A stretch of DNA of 64,000 nucleotides from NCBI RefSeq assembly GCF_001439665.1, contig NZ_LMAK01000082.1:1-64000 (forward strand), in the 5' to 3' direction. Both the position numbers and the translations under genes were made by a program. The notes below the pieces were generated by a model that worked only from the letters and a program-made list of their open reading frames with translations, made no database searches and was not told the DNA's origin. Position 1 is the first letter of the stretch. Each line of letters opens with the position of its first letter. The DNA is from Formosa algae. GTDB taxonomy: Bacteria > Bacteroidota > Bacteroidia > Flavobacteriales > Flavobacteriaceae. This document shows positions 32,948-42,567 of the stretch, piece after piece.

Positions 32948-35203
32948 ATGAAACAAATTATACTACTCCTCTTGTCTTTTATTTTTATTACCAGTTGTAA
33001 CCAAACTTCAGTAAAAAAGAGCCCTAAAATGGATGTTGTAAACACGCACGTAAATCCGTTTATAGGAACTGGAGGTCACGGGCATACCTATCCAGGAGCA
33101 ACTGTTCCGTTTGGGATGTTACAAGTAAGTCCTTTAAATGGTATAACTGATTGGGATTGGTGTTCGGGTTATCATTATTCTGATTCTATAGCAGTGGGAT
33201 TTAGTCACTTAAGTTTAAGCGGAACAGGAATTGGTGATTTAGCCGATGTAATTTTTATGCCTGTTAATAAGGAAGTAGATATTACTGTAACCCCAAAAAA
33301 TAGAGATTCTTTAAACTATAAATCGGCTTACAGTCATAATAATGAAACTGCTTCACCTGGATATTATCAGGTATATTTAGAAGATCACGATATAAATGTC
33401 GAGTTAACTACTGCGTTAAGAACGGCATACCATAAATACACGTTTAAAACAAATGATCCGCAAACTGTTGTGGTCGATTTAGGTTTTGGAATAAATTGGG
33501 ACAAAGCTACCGAATCGTCCATAACGGTAGAGGATGATTATACTATAAGTGGTTACCGCTTTAGTACAGGATGGGCAAAAAATCAAAAAGTGTTTTTTGT
33601 AGCTCAGTTTTCTAAACCCATCACCAAACATAATTTAGTTTCGGACAGTCAGACTATTGAAGGTCTTATTGCTAAGGGCGAAAAGACAGCAACACAATTG
33701 TTTTTTGATTCTAAAGAAGATACCGAATTATATGCCAAAGTCGCATTGTCATCTGTAAGTGTTGCCAATGCCAAAGACAATTTAGAAACTGATGGTTTTA
33801 AGTTTGAAGACGTAAAATTAGCAGCAGAAAATACATGGAACGCAGCGTTATCCAAAATAAAGGTCGAAACGCCTATAGATTCACTAAAAACAATTTTTTA
33901 TACGGCCATGTATCATACACAATTGGCTCCGGTGACTTTTAGCGATAAAAACGGGCAGTTTAGAAAAGAGAACGATAGTATTGAAACGGCCACAAATTAC
34001 ACGGCTTATTCTACACTTTCACTTTGGGATACGTTTAGAGCAGAACATCCTTTATTAACGTTAATCGCTCCAGATAAAGTTTCGGATATCACAAATTCAA
34101 TGTTGGCGTATTACGATACTAAAAAGATACTTCCTGTTTGGACGCTTTATGGAAATGAAACCAATACCATGACAGGCTATCATTCAATTCCCGTAATTGT
34201 TGAAGCCTATTTGAAAGGTATTGATGGTTTTGATGCTGAAAAAGCATATGAAGCCATGAAAACAACCATGATGCAAGACGAACGTGGTTTAAAATTTTAT
34301 AAAGAATTTGGATATATACCTTACGAGTTGTTAGATGAATCTGTAACCATAACTTTAGAATATGCTTACAATGATTGGTGTGTCGCACAAATGGCAAAAG
34401 CACTTGGCAAAACAGAAGATTATAATTACTTTTTAAATCGTTCTAAAGCATATCAATATTTATTTGATCCTGAAACTGGTTTTATGAGAGGTAAAGCTGA
34501 AGATGGAAAATCTTGGCATACACCATTCGATCCAAAATATTCTAACCATAGAGAACATACAGACTATACAGAAGGTAATGCATGGCAACACAGTTGGTTT
34601 GTACCACATAATGTAGAAGATTTTATAACATTACATGGCAGCAACGAGGTGTTTACTGGTCGTTTAGAACAGTTGTTTACAGAAAGTTCTGAAATTACAG
34701 GAACCAATACCTCTGCAGATATTTCTGGTTTAATTGGGCAGTATGCGCATGGTAACGAACCAAGTCATCATATAGCGTATATGTTTAATGCGGCAAACAA
34801 ACCGTGGCGCACACAATATTGGTCCAGGCATATTTTAGATACCCAGTATAATACTACACCAAATGGATTAAGTGGAAATGAAGACTGCGGACAAATGAGT
34901 GCGTGGTATGCGTTAAGCTCTATAGGCTTATACCCAATGAATCCAGCTTCAACAGTATATGAAATTGGGAGTCCGATTTTTGAGAAAGCAACCCTTTCAA
35001 TTTCAGAAGATAAAACCTTTGTAATAGAAGCAGAACACGTTTCGGCTCAAAATATATATATACAGTCAGCGACACTAAATGGCGAATTGTTTAATCAATC
35101 TTCCATTTCCCATGAAACCATAAAGCATGGAGGGACACTTCATTTTGTAATGGGGGACACACCAAATAAATCATGGGGAATTAACAAAAACAACAAGCGC
35201 TAA
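32948..35203 (+). CDS. GH92 alpha-mannosidase, lipoprotein (first of three)
   Basis: The 751-residue product has signal/lipobox ITSC. GH92 features: VNPFIGTGGHGHTYPGA and PFGMLQVSP at the N-terminal beta-sandwich; LSLSGTGIGDLAD; SLWDTFRAEHPL; WTLYGNETNTMTGYHS; YAHGNEPSHHIAYMFN; and GNEDCGQMSAWYALSSIGLYP with the conserved acidic residues. GH92 enzymes are Ca-dependent, inverting exo-alpha-mannosidases; many act on N-glycan alpha-1,2/1,3 mannose. This is the lead gene of the N-glycan block, and its stop overlaps the next start (TAATG), suggesting translational coupling with the symporter. Confidence 0.93.
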   Translation: MKQIILLLLSFIFITSCNQTSVKKSPKMDVVNTHVNPFIGTGGHGHTYPGATVPFGMLQVSPLNGITDWDWCSGYHYSDSIAVGFSHLSLSGTGIGDLADVIFMPVNKEVDITVTPKNRDSLNYKSAYSHNNETASPGYYQVYLEDHDINVELTTALRTAYHKYTFKTNDPQTVVVDLGFGINWDKATESSITVEDDYTISGYRFSTGWAKNQKVFFVAQFSKPITKHNLVSDSQTIEGLIAKGEKTATQLFFDSKEDTELYAKVALSSVSVANAKDNLETDGFKFEDVKLAAENTWNAALSKIKVETPIDSLKTIFYTAMYHTQLAPVTFSDKNGQFRKENDSIETATNYTAYSTLSLWDTFRAEHPLLTLIAPDKVSDITNSMLAYYDTKKILPVWTLYGNETNTMTGYHSIPVIVEAYLKGIDGFDAEKAYEAMKTTMMQDERGLKFYKEFGYIPYELLDESVTITLEYAYNDWCVAQMAKALGKTEDYNYFLNRSKAYQYLFDPETGFMRGKAEDGKSWHTPFDPKYSNHREHTDYTEGNAWQHSWFVPHNVEDFITLHGSNEVFTGRLEQLFTESSEITGTNTSADISGLIGQYAHGNEPSHHIAYMFNAANKPWRTQYWSRHILDTQYNTTPNGLSGNEDCGQMSAWYALSSIGLYPMNPASTVYEIGSPIFEKATLSISEDKTFVIEAEHVSAQNIYIQSATLNGELFNQSSISHETIKHGGTLHFVMGDTPNKSWGINKNNKR

Positions 35204-37086
35204 TGCATAGTATAGACGTAATAATTATAGTACTGTATATTCTATTAACACTTGGGGTTGGTATTTGGATATCTAAAAGAGCATCAAAAGGATTAGATTC
35301 TTATTTTTTAGGAGGTAAAAGTATAAAATGGTATTACTTAGGATTAAGTAATGGTTCAGGAATGTTTGATGTGTCCGGAACAGCATGGATGGTTGGTTTA
35401 CTGTTTTTGTATGGTGCAAAGAGTTTCATGTTTATGTGGATGTGGCCCATTTGGAATCAAATTTTCATTATGGTGTTCTTAGCCGTTTGGATAAGACGTT
35501 CGAATATTATGACGGGTTCCGAATGGATTTTAACACGTTTTGGAGATGATAAAGCAGGTAGAGCTTCTCACTTAATTGTGGCTATTTTCGCTATTGTAGC
35601 TTCTGTTGGTTTTATAGCGTATTTCTTTGAAGGTGTAGGTAAATTTATGTCTGTTATTTTACCTTGGGACATTGCTATAGAATTTAACAACGCTGTATTA
35701 ATTACATCAAGTCAGAGTTACGCCCTAATCATTATATTTTTAACGACTATTTATACCATAAAAGGCGGTATGTTTTCTGTGGTAGCCACAGAAGTATTAC
35801 AATACGGAATTATGGTATTGTCGGGTGTATTGGTCGCTATTTATGCATTTGTAACCGTTACAGATTTAGAAATTAATAATATCATCTCTGCAGAATGGAG
35901 TACAATCTTTTTCGGAAATTCTATAGAAGGTTCTTGGACAGGGCAACTTACGGCTTTTAATAATCTTGTAGATACACAAGGGTATAAAATGTTCGGAGCT
36001 TTTATTGGTATGTGTTTGTTTAAAGGTTTTTTTGCGAGTATTGCAGGACCAACTCCAAGTTACGATATGCAACGTATTTTATCTACTAGATCTGTAAAAG
36101 AGGCGGCATACATGAGTGGATTTACAAACCTTATTTTATTTATACCACGCTATTTGCTTATTGGAGGTATTGTAGTGTTAGCCTTGGTTTATCTTGCACC
36201 GTTTATGGCTGCATCTCCGACGTTGAGTTTAGGCGATCTAGAAATAATCTTACCTACAGTTATTAATAATCATGTGCCTGTCGGGATAAAAGGATTATTA
36301 CTTGCCGGGCTTTTAGCCGCATTTATGTCTACGTTTTCTGCGTTTGTAAATTCAGGGCCAGCTTATGTTGTAAACGATATTTATAAAAAATACTACAAAC
36401 CAAATGCAAAAGAGGAACATTATATAAAAGCGAGTCATATTACTTCGTTTATTATTGTAATCTTAGGTGTTATTATGGGATTTTTCGCAGAGTCTATTAA
36501 TGCCATCACGCTTTGGATTACTAGTGCGCTTTATGGTGGTTATGTGGCAGCAAACTTTCTAAAATGGATTTGGTGGCGATTTAATGGTTGGGGATATTTT
36601 TGGGGCATGACCTCGGGATTAATTATTGCAACTTTACAGTTTCTGTTAGATATGAATAAAGCGAATTTTGAAGTCGATTCCTTTATGTATCATTGTGCAC
36701 ATATTCCTGTTATTTATATTTTTCCAATCATATTTACGGTATCCTTATTAGGTTCTTTCTTAGGGACATTTTTAACGCCAGCAACCAATATAGAAACCTT
36801 AAAAGCGTTTTATTTTAATGTACGACCTTGGGGATGGTGGAAACCGGTTTTAAAAGAACTTCAGAAAGAGGATAAGACCATAACTAAAAATGGAGATTTT
36901 GTATCAGATATGTTAAATTGCGTCGTGGGTATAGTATGGCAATCTAGTATGATTTTACTACCAATATATTTCATGATTAGAGATTATCCTAAAACATTCA
37001 TGGCATTGGGAATCTTTGCAATCACCACAATTATATTAAAATTCACCTGGTTAGATAAAGTACGAAAACTTCCAGATGTCGATTAA
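35203..37086 (+). CDS. Sodium:solute symporter (SSS family)
   Basis: The 627-residue inner-membrane protein has 13 or more hydrophobic segments. SSS features: VGIWISKRASKGLDSYFLGG, an early SGTAWMVG segment, and GPTPSYDMQRILSTRSVKEA. Its ATG at 35203 overlaps the GH92 stop. Members of this family in Bacteroidetes loci import mono- or disaccharides with sodium. Between GH92 and the cytoplasmic GH130 phosphorylase it probably brings in a beta-mannosyl disaccharide or free mannose; the precise ligand is inference. The C-terminal part (~530-627) contains additional helices. Confidence 0.9.
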   Translation: MHSIDVIIIVLYILLTLGVGIWISKRASKGLDSYFLGGKSIKWYYLGLSNGSGMFDVSGTAWMVGLLFLYGAKSFMFMWMWPIWNQIFIMVFLAVWIRRSNIMTGSEWILTRFGDDKAGRASHLIVAIFAIVASVGFIAYFFEGVGKFMSVILPWDIAIEFNNAVLITSSQSYALIIIFLTTIYTIKGGMFSVVATEVLQYGIMVLSGVLVAIYAFVTVTDLEINNIISAEWSTIFFGNSIEGSWTGQLTAFNNLVDTQGYKMFGAFIGMCLFKGFFASIAGPTPSYDMQRILSTRSVKEAAYMSGFTNLILFIPRYLLIGGIVVLALVYLAPFMAASPTLSLGDLEIILPTVINNHVPVGIKGLLLAGLLAAFMSTFSAFVNSGPAYVVNDIYKKYYKPNAKEEHYIKASHITSFIIVILGVIMGFFAESINAITLWITSALYGGYVAANFLKWIWWRFNGWGYFWGMTSGLIIATLQFLLDMNKANFEVDSFMYHCAHIPVIYIFPIIFTVSLLGSFLGTFLTPATNIETLKAFYFNVRPWGWWKPVLKELQKEDKTITKNGDFVSDMLNCVVGIVWQSSMILLPIYFMIRDYPKTFMALGIFAITTIILKFTWLDKVRKLPDVD

Positions 37087-37123
37087 AAAAAATAATAACC
37101 AACAAACTCAAAAGTAAATAAGA

Positions 37124-38089
37124 ATGAAACAAATACCTTGGCAAGATAAGCCCAGTAACTGTAATGATGTTATGTGGCGCTACTCAGAAAACCCTATTAT
37201 AGATAGATATAGTATTCCGTCGTCAAATAGTATTTTTAATAGTGCCGTTGTGCCTTTTAAAGATGGGTTTGCAGGGGTTTTTCGTTGTGACAATAAAGCT
37301 GTGCAAATGAATATTTTTGCAGGCTTTAGTAAAGATGGTATAAACTGGGATATAGAACACGAGCCTATTGTTATGAAGGCTGGAAATACCGACATGATTG
37401 AATCTGATTATAAATACGATCCACGTGTGGTATTTATAGAAGATCGTTATTGGATTACCTGGTGTAATGGCTATAACGGACCAACTATTGGTATTGGGTA
37501 TACATTCGATTTTAAAGAATTTTTCCAGTGTGAAAATGCCTTTTTGCCATTTAATAGAAATGGAGTCTTGTTTCCGCAGAAAATAAATGGTAAATATGCC
37601 ATGTTAAGCAGACCTAGTGATAATGGACATACACCTTTTGGTGATATTTATATTAGTTACAGTCCAGATATGAAATATTGGGGAGAACACCGTTGTGTTA
37701 TGAAAGCGTCTAATTTTGAAGATAGTGCTTGGCAATGTACAAAGATTGGTGCAGGACCAATTCCTATTTTAACAGACGAAGGTTGGTTAATGATTTATCA
37801 TGGTGTAATTAATACCTGTAACGGCTTTAGATATGCTATGGGATCTGCGTTATTAGACGAAAACGAACCCGATAAAGTAAAATATAGAACGCAACCTTAT
37901 TTATTAGGTCCAGCCGAAATTTACGAGCAAGTAGGAGATGTGCCTAATGTTGTGTTTCCTTGTGCCGCATTGCACGATACTAAAGAAGATAAATTAGCAG
38001 TGTATTATGGTGCTGCAGATACAGTAGTAGCTATGGCTTTTGGAAAGTTAAGTGAAGTTATCGATTTTACTAAAAATAATAGTTTATAA
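37124..38089 (+). CDS. GH130 beta-mannoside phosphorylase
   Basis: The 321-residue product has no signal peptide, so it is cytoplasmic. It is a five-bladed propeller typical of GH130: [50 protein letters not shown] with catalytic acid candidate D99, [22 protein letters not shown] and [24 protein letters not shown]130 enzymes phosphorolyse beta-1,4-mannosides to mannose-1-phosphate; a GH130 in the Bacteroides N-glycan locus acts on Man-beta-1,4-GlcNAc. The neighbouring symporter, GH92, GH20 and aspartylglucosaminidase support the same N-glycan core substrate here. Mannobiose or mannosyl-glucose are alternatives. Confidence 0.88.
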   Translation: MKQIPWQDKPSNCNDVMWRYSENPIIDRYSIPSSNSIFNSAVVPFKDGFAGVFRCDNKAVQMNIFAGFSKDGINWDIEHEPIVMKAGNTDMIESDYKYDPRVVFIEDRYWITWCNGYNGPTIGIGYTFDFKEFFQCENAFLPFNRNGVLFPQKINGKYAMLSRPSDNGHTPFGDIYISYSPDMKYWGEHRCVMKASNFEDSAWQCTKIGAGPIPILTDEGWLMIYHGVINTCNGFRYAMGSALLDENEPDKVKYRTQPYLLGPAEIYEQVGDVPNVVFPCAALHDTKEDKLAVYYGAADTVVAMAFGKLSEVIDFTKNNSL

Positions 38090-38099
38090 AACATTAAAC

Positions 38100-39170
38100 A
38101 TGCAGGTTAAAAATACGTTTTTGTGGGTATTATGTTGTGGTTTAGTAAGCATAAGCAATGCTCAAGATCAAAAAGATATTATTCCGCAAACTTATACCGC
38201 TTATAAAACACCAGAAACGATTACTATTGATGGTGAAGCTAACGATGCCGCATGGAATGAAGTTGCATGGACAAATTTGTTCATTGATATTGAAGGTGAA
38301 AAACAACCCAAATATAAAACGGAAGTTAAAATGCTTTGGGACGATACGTATTTTTATGTGTTAGCCAAAATGGAAGAACCTCATGTGTGGGCAGACATTA
38401 CTAAAAGGGATGCTATTATATTTCATAATAACGATTTTGAAGTGTTTGTAGATCCTACGGGCGATACACATAATTATTACGAGTTAGAACTAAACGCGTT
38501 AAATACGGCTTGGGATTTGTTTGTGTCTAAACCATATCGTAATCCAAATGTGGTATTAAACGATTGGAATATTATAGGTTTAAAATCGGCTGTTACAGTA
38601 AATGGTACGCTAAATAATCCTAACGATACCGATACAGGTTGGATGTTAGAAATCGCGATTCCGTGGTCAGCATATAAAACGGGGTATTTCCATAAAAATG
38701 TACCTACAGATAAATTTTGGCGCGTTAATTTTTCTCGTGTAAATTGGGATCATCAAATTACCGATGGAAAATACGAAAGAAAAAAAGATGCTAATGGAAA
38801 GCGCTTACACGAATACAATTGGGTATGGTCGCCTATGGGCGTTATAAACATGCACGAACCAGAAAAATGGGGATATGTATTTTTCTCTTCAGAAACACCT
38901 AAAAAAGAAAATACCTTCGAAATTCCTCAAGACGATAAAATAAAATGGGAATTGTATAAAATGTATCGCAAACAAACGGCACATTTTAAAGAGACAACTA
39001 GTTATTTTACTTCAATAGCACATTTAAAACAATCAGAGATTAAAGTCGACGGAAAATTAATACAGCCGAAATTAGAAACCCACAGCATGGGATGGAACAT
39101 ATCAGTTAAAAGTCCATTCACAAATAAAATGCTAACGGTAAAAGAAGACGGAAAATTTATATCAGAATAA
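38100..39170 (+). CDS. Secreted CBM9-like carbohydrate-binding protein
   Basis: The start at 38100 gives 356 residues opening with a signal peptide (MQVKNTFLWVLCCGL to SNAQ); an ATG at 38052 lies inside the GH130 gene and is less likely. Residues ~35-240 form a carbohydrate-binding family 9-like beta-sandwich: ITIDGEANDAAWNEVAWTN, VKMLWDDTYFYVLAKMEEP, NNDFEVFVDPTGDTHNYYEL and GWMLEIAIPWSAYK. The C-terminal third (~250-356) is not recognised. No catalytic residues are apparent; it is likely a glycan-binding protein serving the N-glycan block. It lies 10 bases after the GH130 stop, and the GHL10-like gene follows after 7 bases. Confidence 0.8.
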   Translation: MQVKNTFLWVLCCGLVSISNAQDQKDIIPQTYTAYKTPETITIDGEANDAAWNEVAWTNLFIDIEGEKQPKYKTEVKMLWDDTYFYVLAKMEEPHVWADITKRDAIIFHNNDFEVFVDPTGDTHNYYELELNALNTAWDLFVSKPYRNPNVVLNDWNIIGLKSAVTVNGTLNNPNDTDTGWMLEIAIPWSAYKTGYFHKNVPTDKFWRVNFSRVNWDHQITDGKYERKKDANGKRLHEYNWVWSPMGVINMHEPEKWGYVFFSSETPKKENTFEIPQDDKIKWELYKMYRKQTAHFKETTSYFTSIAHLKQSEIKVDGKLIQPKLETHSMGWNISVKSPFTNKMLTVKEDGKFISE

Positions 39171-39177
39171 TAATACT

Positions 39178-40296
39178 ATGAGAATATTAAAAATTGCTTT
39201 TCTAAGCGTTATATTAAGTGTGGTGTCTTGTAATGATAATACAACTGCACCAAAAGAAAATTTAAAAACTAAAGAGGTTGTTGCAGAAGCGCCTACTAGT
39301 TTTAAATATTGGAAATGGATTGCTGTAGGAGATAAAGAATCAGCATCTAGTATAGAAAAGAGATTTAGTATTTTAAAAGAAAATGGTATTGATGCTATTT
39401 TAATCAATACAAATGCAGATCCTAAAACATTATCTAAGGCAGCACCAATAGCAAATAAGTTAGGTTTAGAGGTGCATGCTTGGATGTTTACCACAAACAG
39501 ACCAGGAGATTCTATAGCGCAACAACACCCAGATTGGTATATGGTTAGTCGTAGCGGAAAGTCTTGTTTTGTAAAAGAAGACAGACCGTATGTAGGATAT
39601 TATCAATGGTTATCTCCAAGTCATCCAGAAGCAAGAAAACACATTTTAAGTCTGGTAGAAGGTTTGGCTAAGGTAGAAGGGGTAACAAGTGTACACTTAG
39701 ATTATATACGTTATCCAGATGTGTATTTACCAGTTGGATTACTTCCAAAATACGATTTAAAACAAGAAGAAGAATTACCAGATTACGATTTCGATTATTC
39801 TGATGCTAGTGTAGAAAAATTTATGGCACTTCACCATAAAGATCCTCGTAAAATGGAAAACCCTGCGATTGATATTGAATGGAAAAATTTCCGTTTAAAT
39901 GAAATAAGATCTCTTGTAAACGAAGCATACGAAGTGGTACATAAACATGATAAAAAATTAAGTGCTGCAGTATTTCCTTATCCAGAAATGGCAGATCATA
40001 TGGTACGTCAACGTTGGGATAAATGGAAAATTGATATGGTTTTACCAATGATTTATTATAATTTTTATAATGAAGAATTAGACTGGATTGGATATGCTAC
40101 AAAGCAAGGTGTGGAAGATTTAGAAGGAAAACCAACAGAATTACACACGGGTTTATTTACACCTAAATTAACGCCAGAAGATTTAAAAAAGGCTATTCAA
40201 ATGGCAAAAGATAACGGCGCAAGTGGAATTGCATTTTTTGATGATGGAAAAATGACAGAAGAGCAATTCGAAATTATTAAAAATTCTAAAGAATAA
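39178..40296 (+). CDS. Family-10-like glycosylhydrolase (GHL10-type), lipoprotein
   Basis: The 372-residue product has lipobox SVVSC (near Cys18). The body is a GHL10-like TIM barrel: WIAVGDKESASSIEKRFSIL, GIDAILINTN, LEVHAWMFTTNRP, VTSVHLDYIRYPDVY with D175 as a likely catalytic-site acid, KLSAAVFPYPE, IDMVLPMIYYNFY and GASGIAFFDDG. GHL10 proteins are named hydrolase-like, but activities are sparse. Within an N-glycan operon that has no visible endo-beta-N-acetylglucosaminidase (GH18/GH85/GH163), this protein is a candidate for that step or for a beta-linked core cleavage. That assignment is inference only. Confidence 0.75.
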   Translation: MRILKIAFLSVILSVVSCNDNTTAPKENLKTKEVVAEAPTSFKYWKWIAVGDKESASSIEKRFSILKENGIDAILINTNADPKTLSKAAPIANKLGLEVHAWMFTTNRPGDSIAQQHPDWYMVSRSGKSCFVKEDRPYVGYYQWLSPSHPEARKHILSLVEGLAKVEGVTSVHLDYIRYPDVYLPVGLLPKYDLKQEEELPDYDFDYSDASVEKFMALHHKDPRKMENPAIDIEWKNFRLNEIRSLVNEAYEVVHKHDKKLSAAVFPYPEMADHMVRQRWDKWKIDMVLPMIYYNFYNEELDWIGYATKQGVEDLEGKPTELHTGLFTPKLTPEDLKKAIQMAKDNGASGIAFFDDGKMTEEQFEIIKNSKE

Positions 40297-40300
40297 ATAC

Positions 40301-42553
40301 ATGAATAAAAGTATTTACATAGCGGTATTAATAATTTGTTGCTATGCCTGTAAAAAAGAAAAACAAGTTGAAGTAGAAGTTAAACCTGATGCGTTAACAT
40401 CGTTTGTAAATACTTTTATTGGAACCGATGGCCCTGGGAATACGTATCCAGGAGCCACCGTGCCTTTTGGAATGGTGCAATTAAGTCCCGACCATGGGAT
40501 TCCGGGTTGGGATAGAATTTCTGGGTATTTTTATCCGGATTCTATTATTTCCGGATTTTCGCACACCCATTTAAGTGGCACAGGAGCAGGCGATATGTAC
40601 GATATTTTGGTAATGCCAACCAATAGCAGATCGTCTAAAAAAATTAAAGAGAATAATTTTAAACCGTTTTCTCGTTTTTCTCACGATAATGAAACGGCTT
40701 CTCCTGGATATTATAGCGTGATGCTTTCAGATTTTGGAATACATGCAGAAGTTACTGCTACACGCAGAACAGGAATTCATCAATACACATTTCCTAAAGA
40801 TAGTTTATCTCAAATTCATATCGATTTAGGCTATTCTTTAAATTGGGACAAACCCACCGAAACGCATTTCAATATTGTTGACGATACAACCATAGAAGGT
40901 TATAGATTGTCTAAAGGTTGGGCCAGAGACCAGCGTTTATATTTTGTAATTAAGCTGTCAAAGCCTTTTAAATCTTACACATTGTTAAGTGAAGGCGAAC
41001 GGGTAGAATCTCCAATAACAGGCGTTAATACACAACTTATTTTAGATTATAGTACTGCAGAACAAGAGAAGATTGTTTTAAAAACAGGTTTGTCTACAGC
41101 CAGTATCGACGGGGCGTATAAATCTATTCAATCAGAAACTCCAGGTTTTAATTTTGAAGACATAAAAGCGGAAGCAGATGATGTTTGGAACAAACAACTA
41201 CAAAAAATAAAGATCGAAACAGATGATGTGGAAAAGAAAACAATTTTCTATACCATGATGTATCAATCCATGTTAGCACCAACCTTATTAAGCGATTTAA
41301 ATGGTGATTATAAAGGGGCAAACGATAGTATTATGAGTGCCCAAGGTTACGATCGTTATGATACATTTTCTCTTTGGGATACCTATAGAGCAGCACATCC
41401 ATTACACACCATTTTACATCCAGAGCGTGTGTCTAGCATGATAAATTCACTTTTAGCACATTATAACGAAACAGGTTTATTGCCTGTTTGGTCTATGCAA
41501 GGGAACGAAACCAATATGATGATTGGTTACCATGCCGTTCCTGTTATAGTAGATGCTTATTTTAAAGGTGTTAAAAATTTTGATGCCGAATTGGCTTTTG
41601 AAGCATGTAAGCAAAGTGCGATGGATGACAGCAGACAAATTGATGATTATATGACATATGGTTATGTGCCTATTGATGACGATCATGAAAATTGGTCCGT
41701 GTCTAAAACTTTAGAATACGCTTACGATGATTGGTGTATTGCGCAATTCGCTAAAGATTTAGGCAAGGAAGTCGATTATAAATATTTTTCTGCACGTGCC
41801 AATAACTGGAAAAATATTTACGATTCTAAAAGTACATTTATGCGTCCGAAGTATAAAGATGGTAAGTTTATAGAACATTTTATTCCTAAAGAATACACAC
41901 CATATTTTTGCGAAAGTAATGCATGGCAATATGTATGGTCTGTACCACAAGATGTGGAAGGTTTAATAGATACGATTGGTCGAGAAACGGCTTTCGAGAC
42001 AAAGTTAGATTCTATGTTTTCTTATTATCCGCTAGCAAACGATAAACTGCCAATTTTTAGTACAGGAATGATCGGGCAATATGCACACGGTAATGAACCA
42101 AGTCACCATGTTGGATATTTATATAACTACATTGGTAAACCTTGGAAAACGCAAGAAAAAGTGCGAGAAATATTAGAAACACAATATAAAAATGCACCTA
42201 ATGGACATTGCGGTAATGAAGACTGCGGACAAATGTCGTCTTGGTATATTTTCAGTAGTTTAGGATTTTATCCTGTAAATCCTGCACAAGGAGTGTATAG
42301 TTTTGGTTCACCATTGTTTGATAAAGCCACTTTAAATTTAGAAAACGGAAATACATTTACTGTTTTAGCTGAAAATAACAGTAAGGCGAATAAGTATATC
42401 CAATCCATAACCTTAAACGGAACGGCTATTAAACAAAGTTATATTACACATAAAACCATTATGGAAGGTGGAGAATTGATTTTTGTTATGGGCGATCAGC
42501 CTAATAAAAATGATGCGTTTGTAATGGCGCCATCATCACAGGTGTTTAATTAA
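40301..42553 (+). CDS. GH92 alpha-mannosidase, lipoprotein (second of three)
   Basis: The 750-residue lipoprotein has lipobox CCYAC. It is the closest paralogue of the first GH92: FVNTFIGTDGPGNTYPGA, PFGMVQLSPDHG, SHTHLSGTGAGDMYD, SLWDTYRAAHPL, WSMQGNETNMMIGYHAVP, YAHGNEPSHHVGYLYN and GNEDCGQMSSWYIFSSLGFYPVNPA. It retains the full motif set seen in canonical GH92 exo-alpha-mannosidases. Two similar copies in one operon may address different alpha-linkages of high-mannose glycans. Spacing from the preceding gene is 4 bases and to the next 14 bases, so it is clearly co-transcribed. Confidence 0.93.
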   Translation: MNKSIYIAVLIICCYACKKEKQVEVEVKPDALTSFVNTFIGTDGPGNTYPGATVPFGMVQLSPDHGIPGWDRISGYFYPDSIISGFSHTHLSGTGAGDMYDILVMPTNSRSSKKIKENNFKPFSRFSHDNETASPGYYSVMLSDFGIHAEVTATRRTGIHQYTFPKDSLSQIHIDLGYSLNWDKPTETHFNIVDDTTIEGYRLSKGWARDQRLYFVIKLSKPFKSYTLLSEGERVESPITGVNTQLILDYSTAEQEKIVLKTGLSTASIDGAYKSIQSETPGFNFEDIKAEADDVWNKQLQKIKIETDDVEKKTIFYTMMYQSMLAPTLLSDLNGDYKGANDSIMSAQGYDRYDTFSLWDTYRAAHPLHTILHPERVSSMINSLLAHYNETGLLPVWSMQGNETNMMIGYHAVPVIVDAYFKGVKNFDAELAFEACKQSAMDDSRQIDDYMTYGYVPIDDDHENWSVSKTLEYAYDDWCIAQFAKDLGKEVDYKYFSARANNWKNIYDSKSTFMRPKYKDGKFIEHFIPKEYTPYFCESNAWQYVWSVPQDVEGLIDTIGRETAFETKLDSMFSYYPLANDKLPIFSTGMIGQYAHGNEPSHHVGYLYNYIGKPWKTQEKVREILETQYKNAPNGHCGNEDCGQMSSWYIFSSLGFYPVNPAQGVYSFGSPLFDKATLNLENGNTFTVLAENNSKANKYIQSITLNGTAIKQSYITHKTIMEGGELIFVMGDQPNKNDAFVMAPSSQVFN

Positions 42554-42567
42554 TTGATTTAGAAGTT

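Noticed and set aside
38052-38099. Upstream ATG extension of the CBM9-like gene
   Set aside because: It overlaps GH130, and the signal peptide begins naturally at 38100.
39162-39494. 110-codon minus-strand open frame
   Set aside because: Antisense to the GHL10-like gene and crosses its start region; no support for expression.
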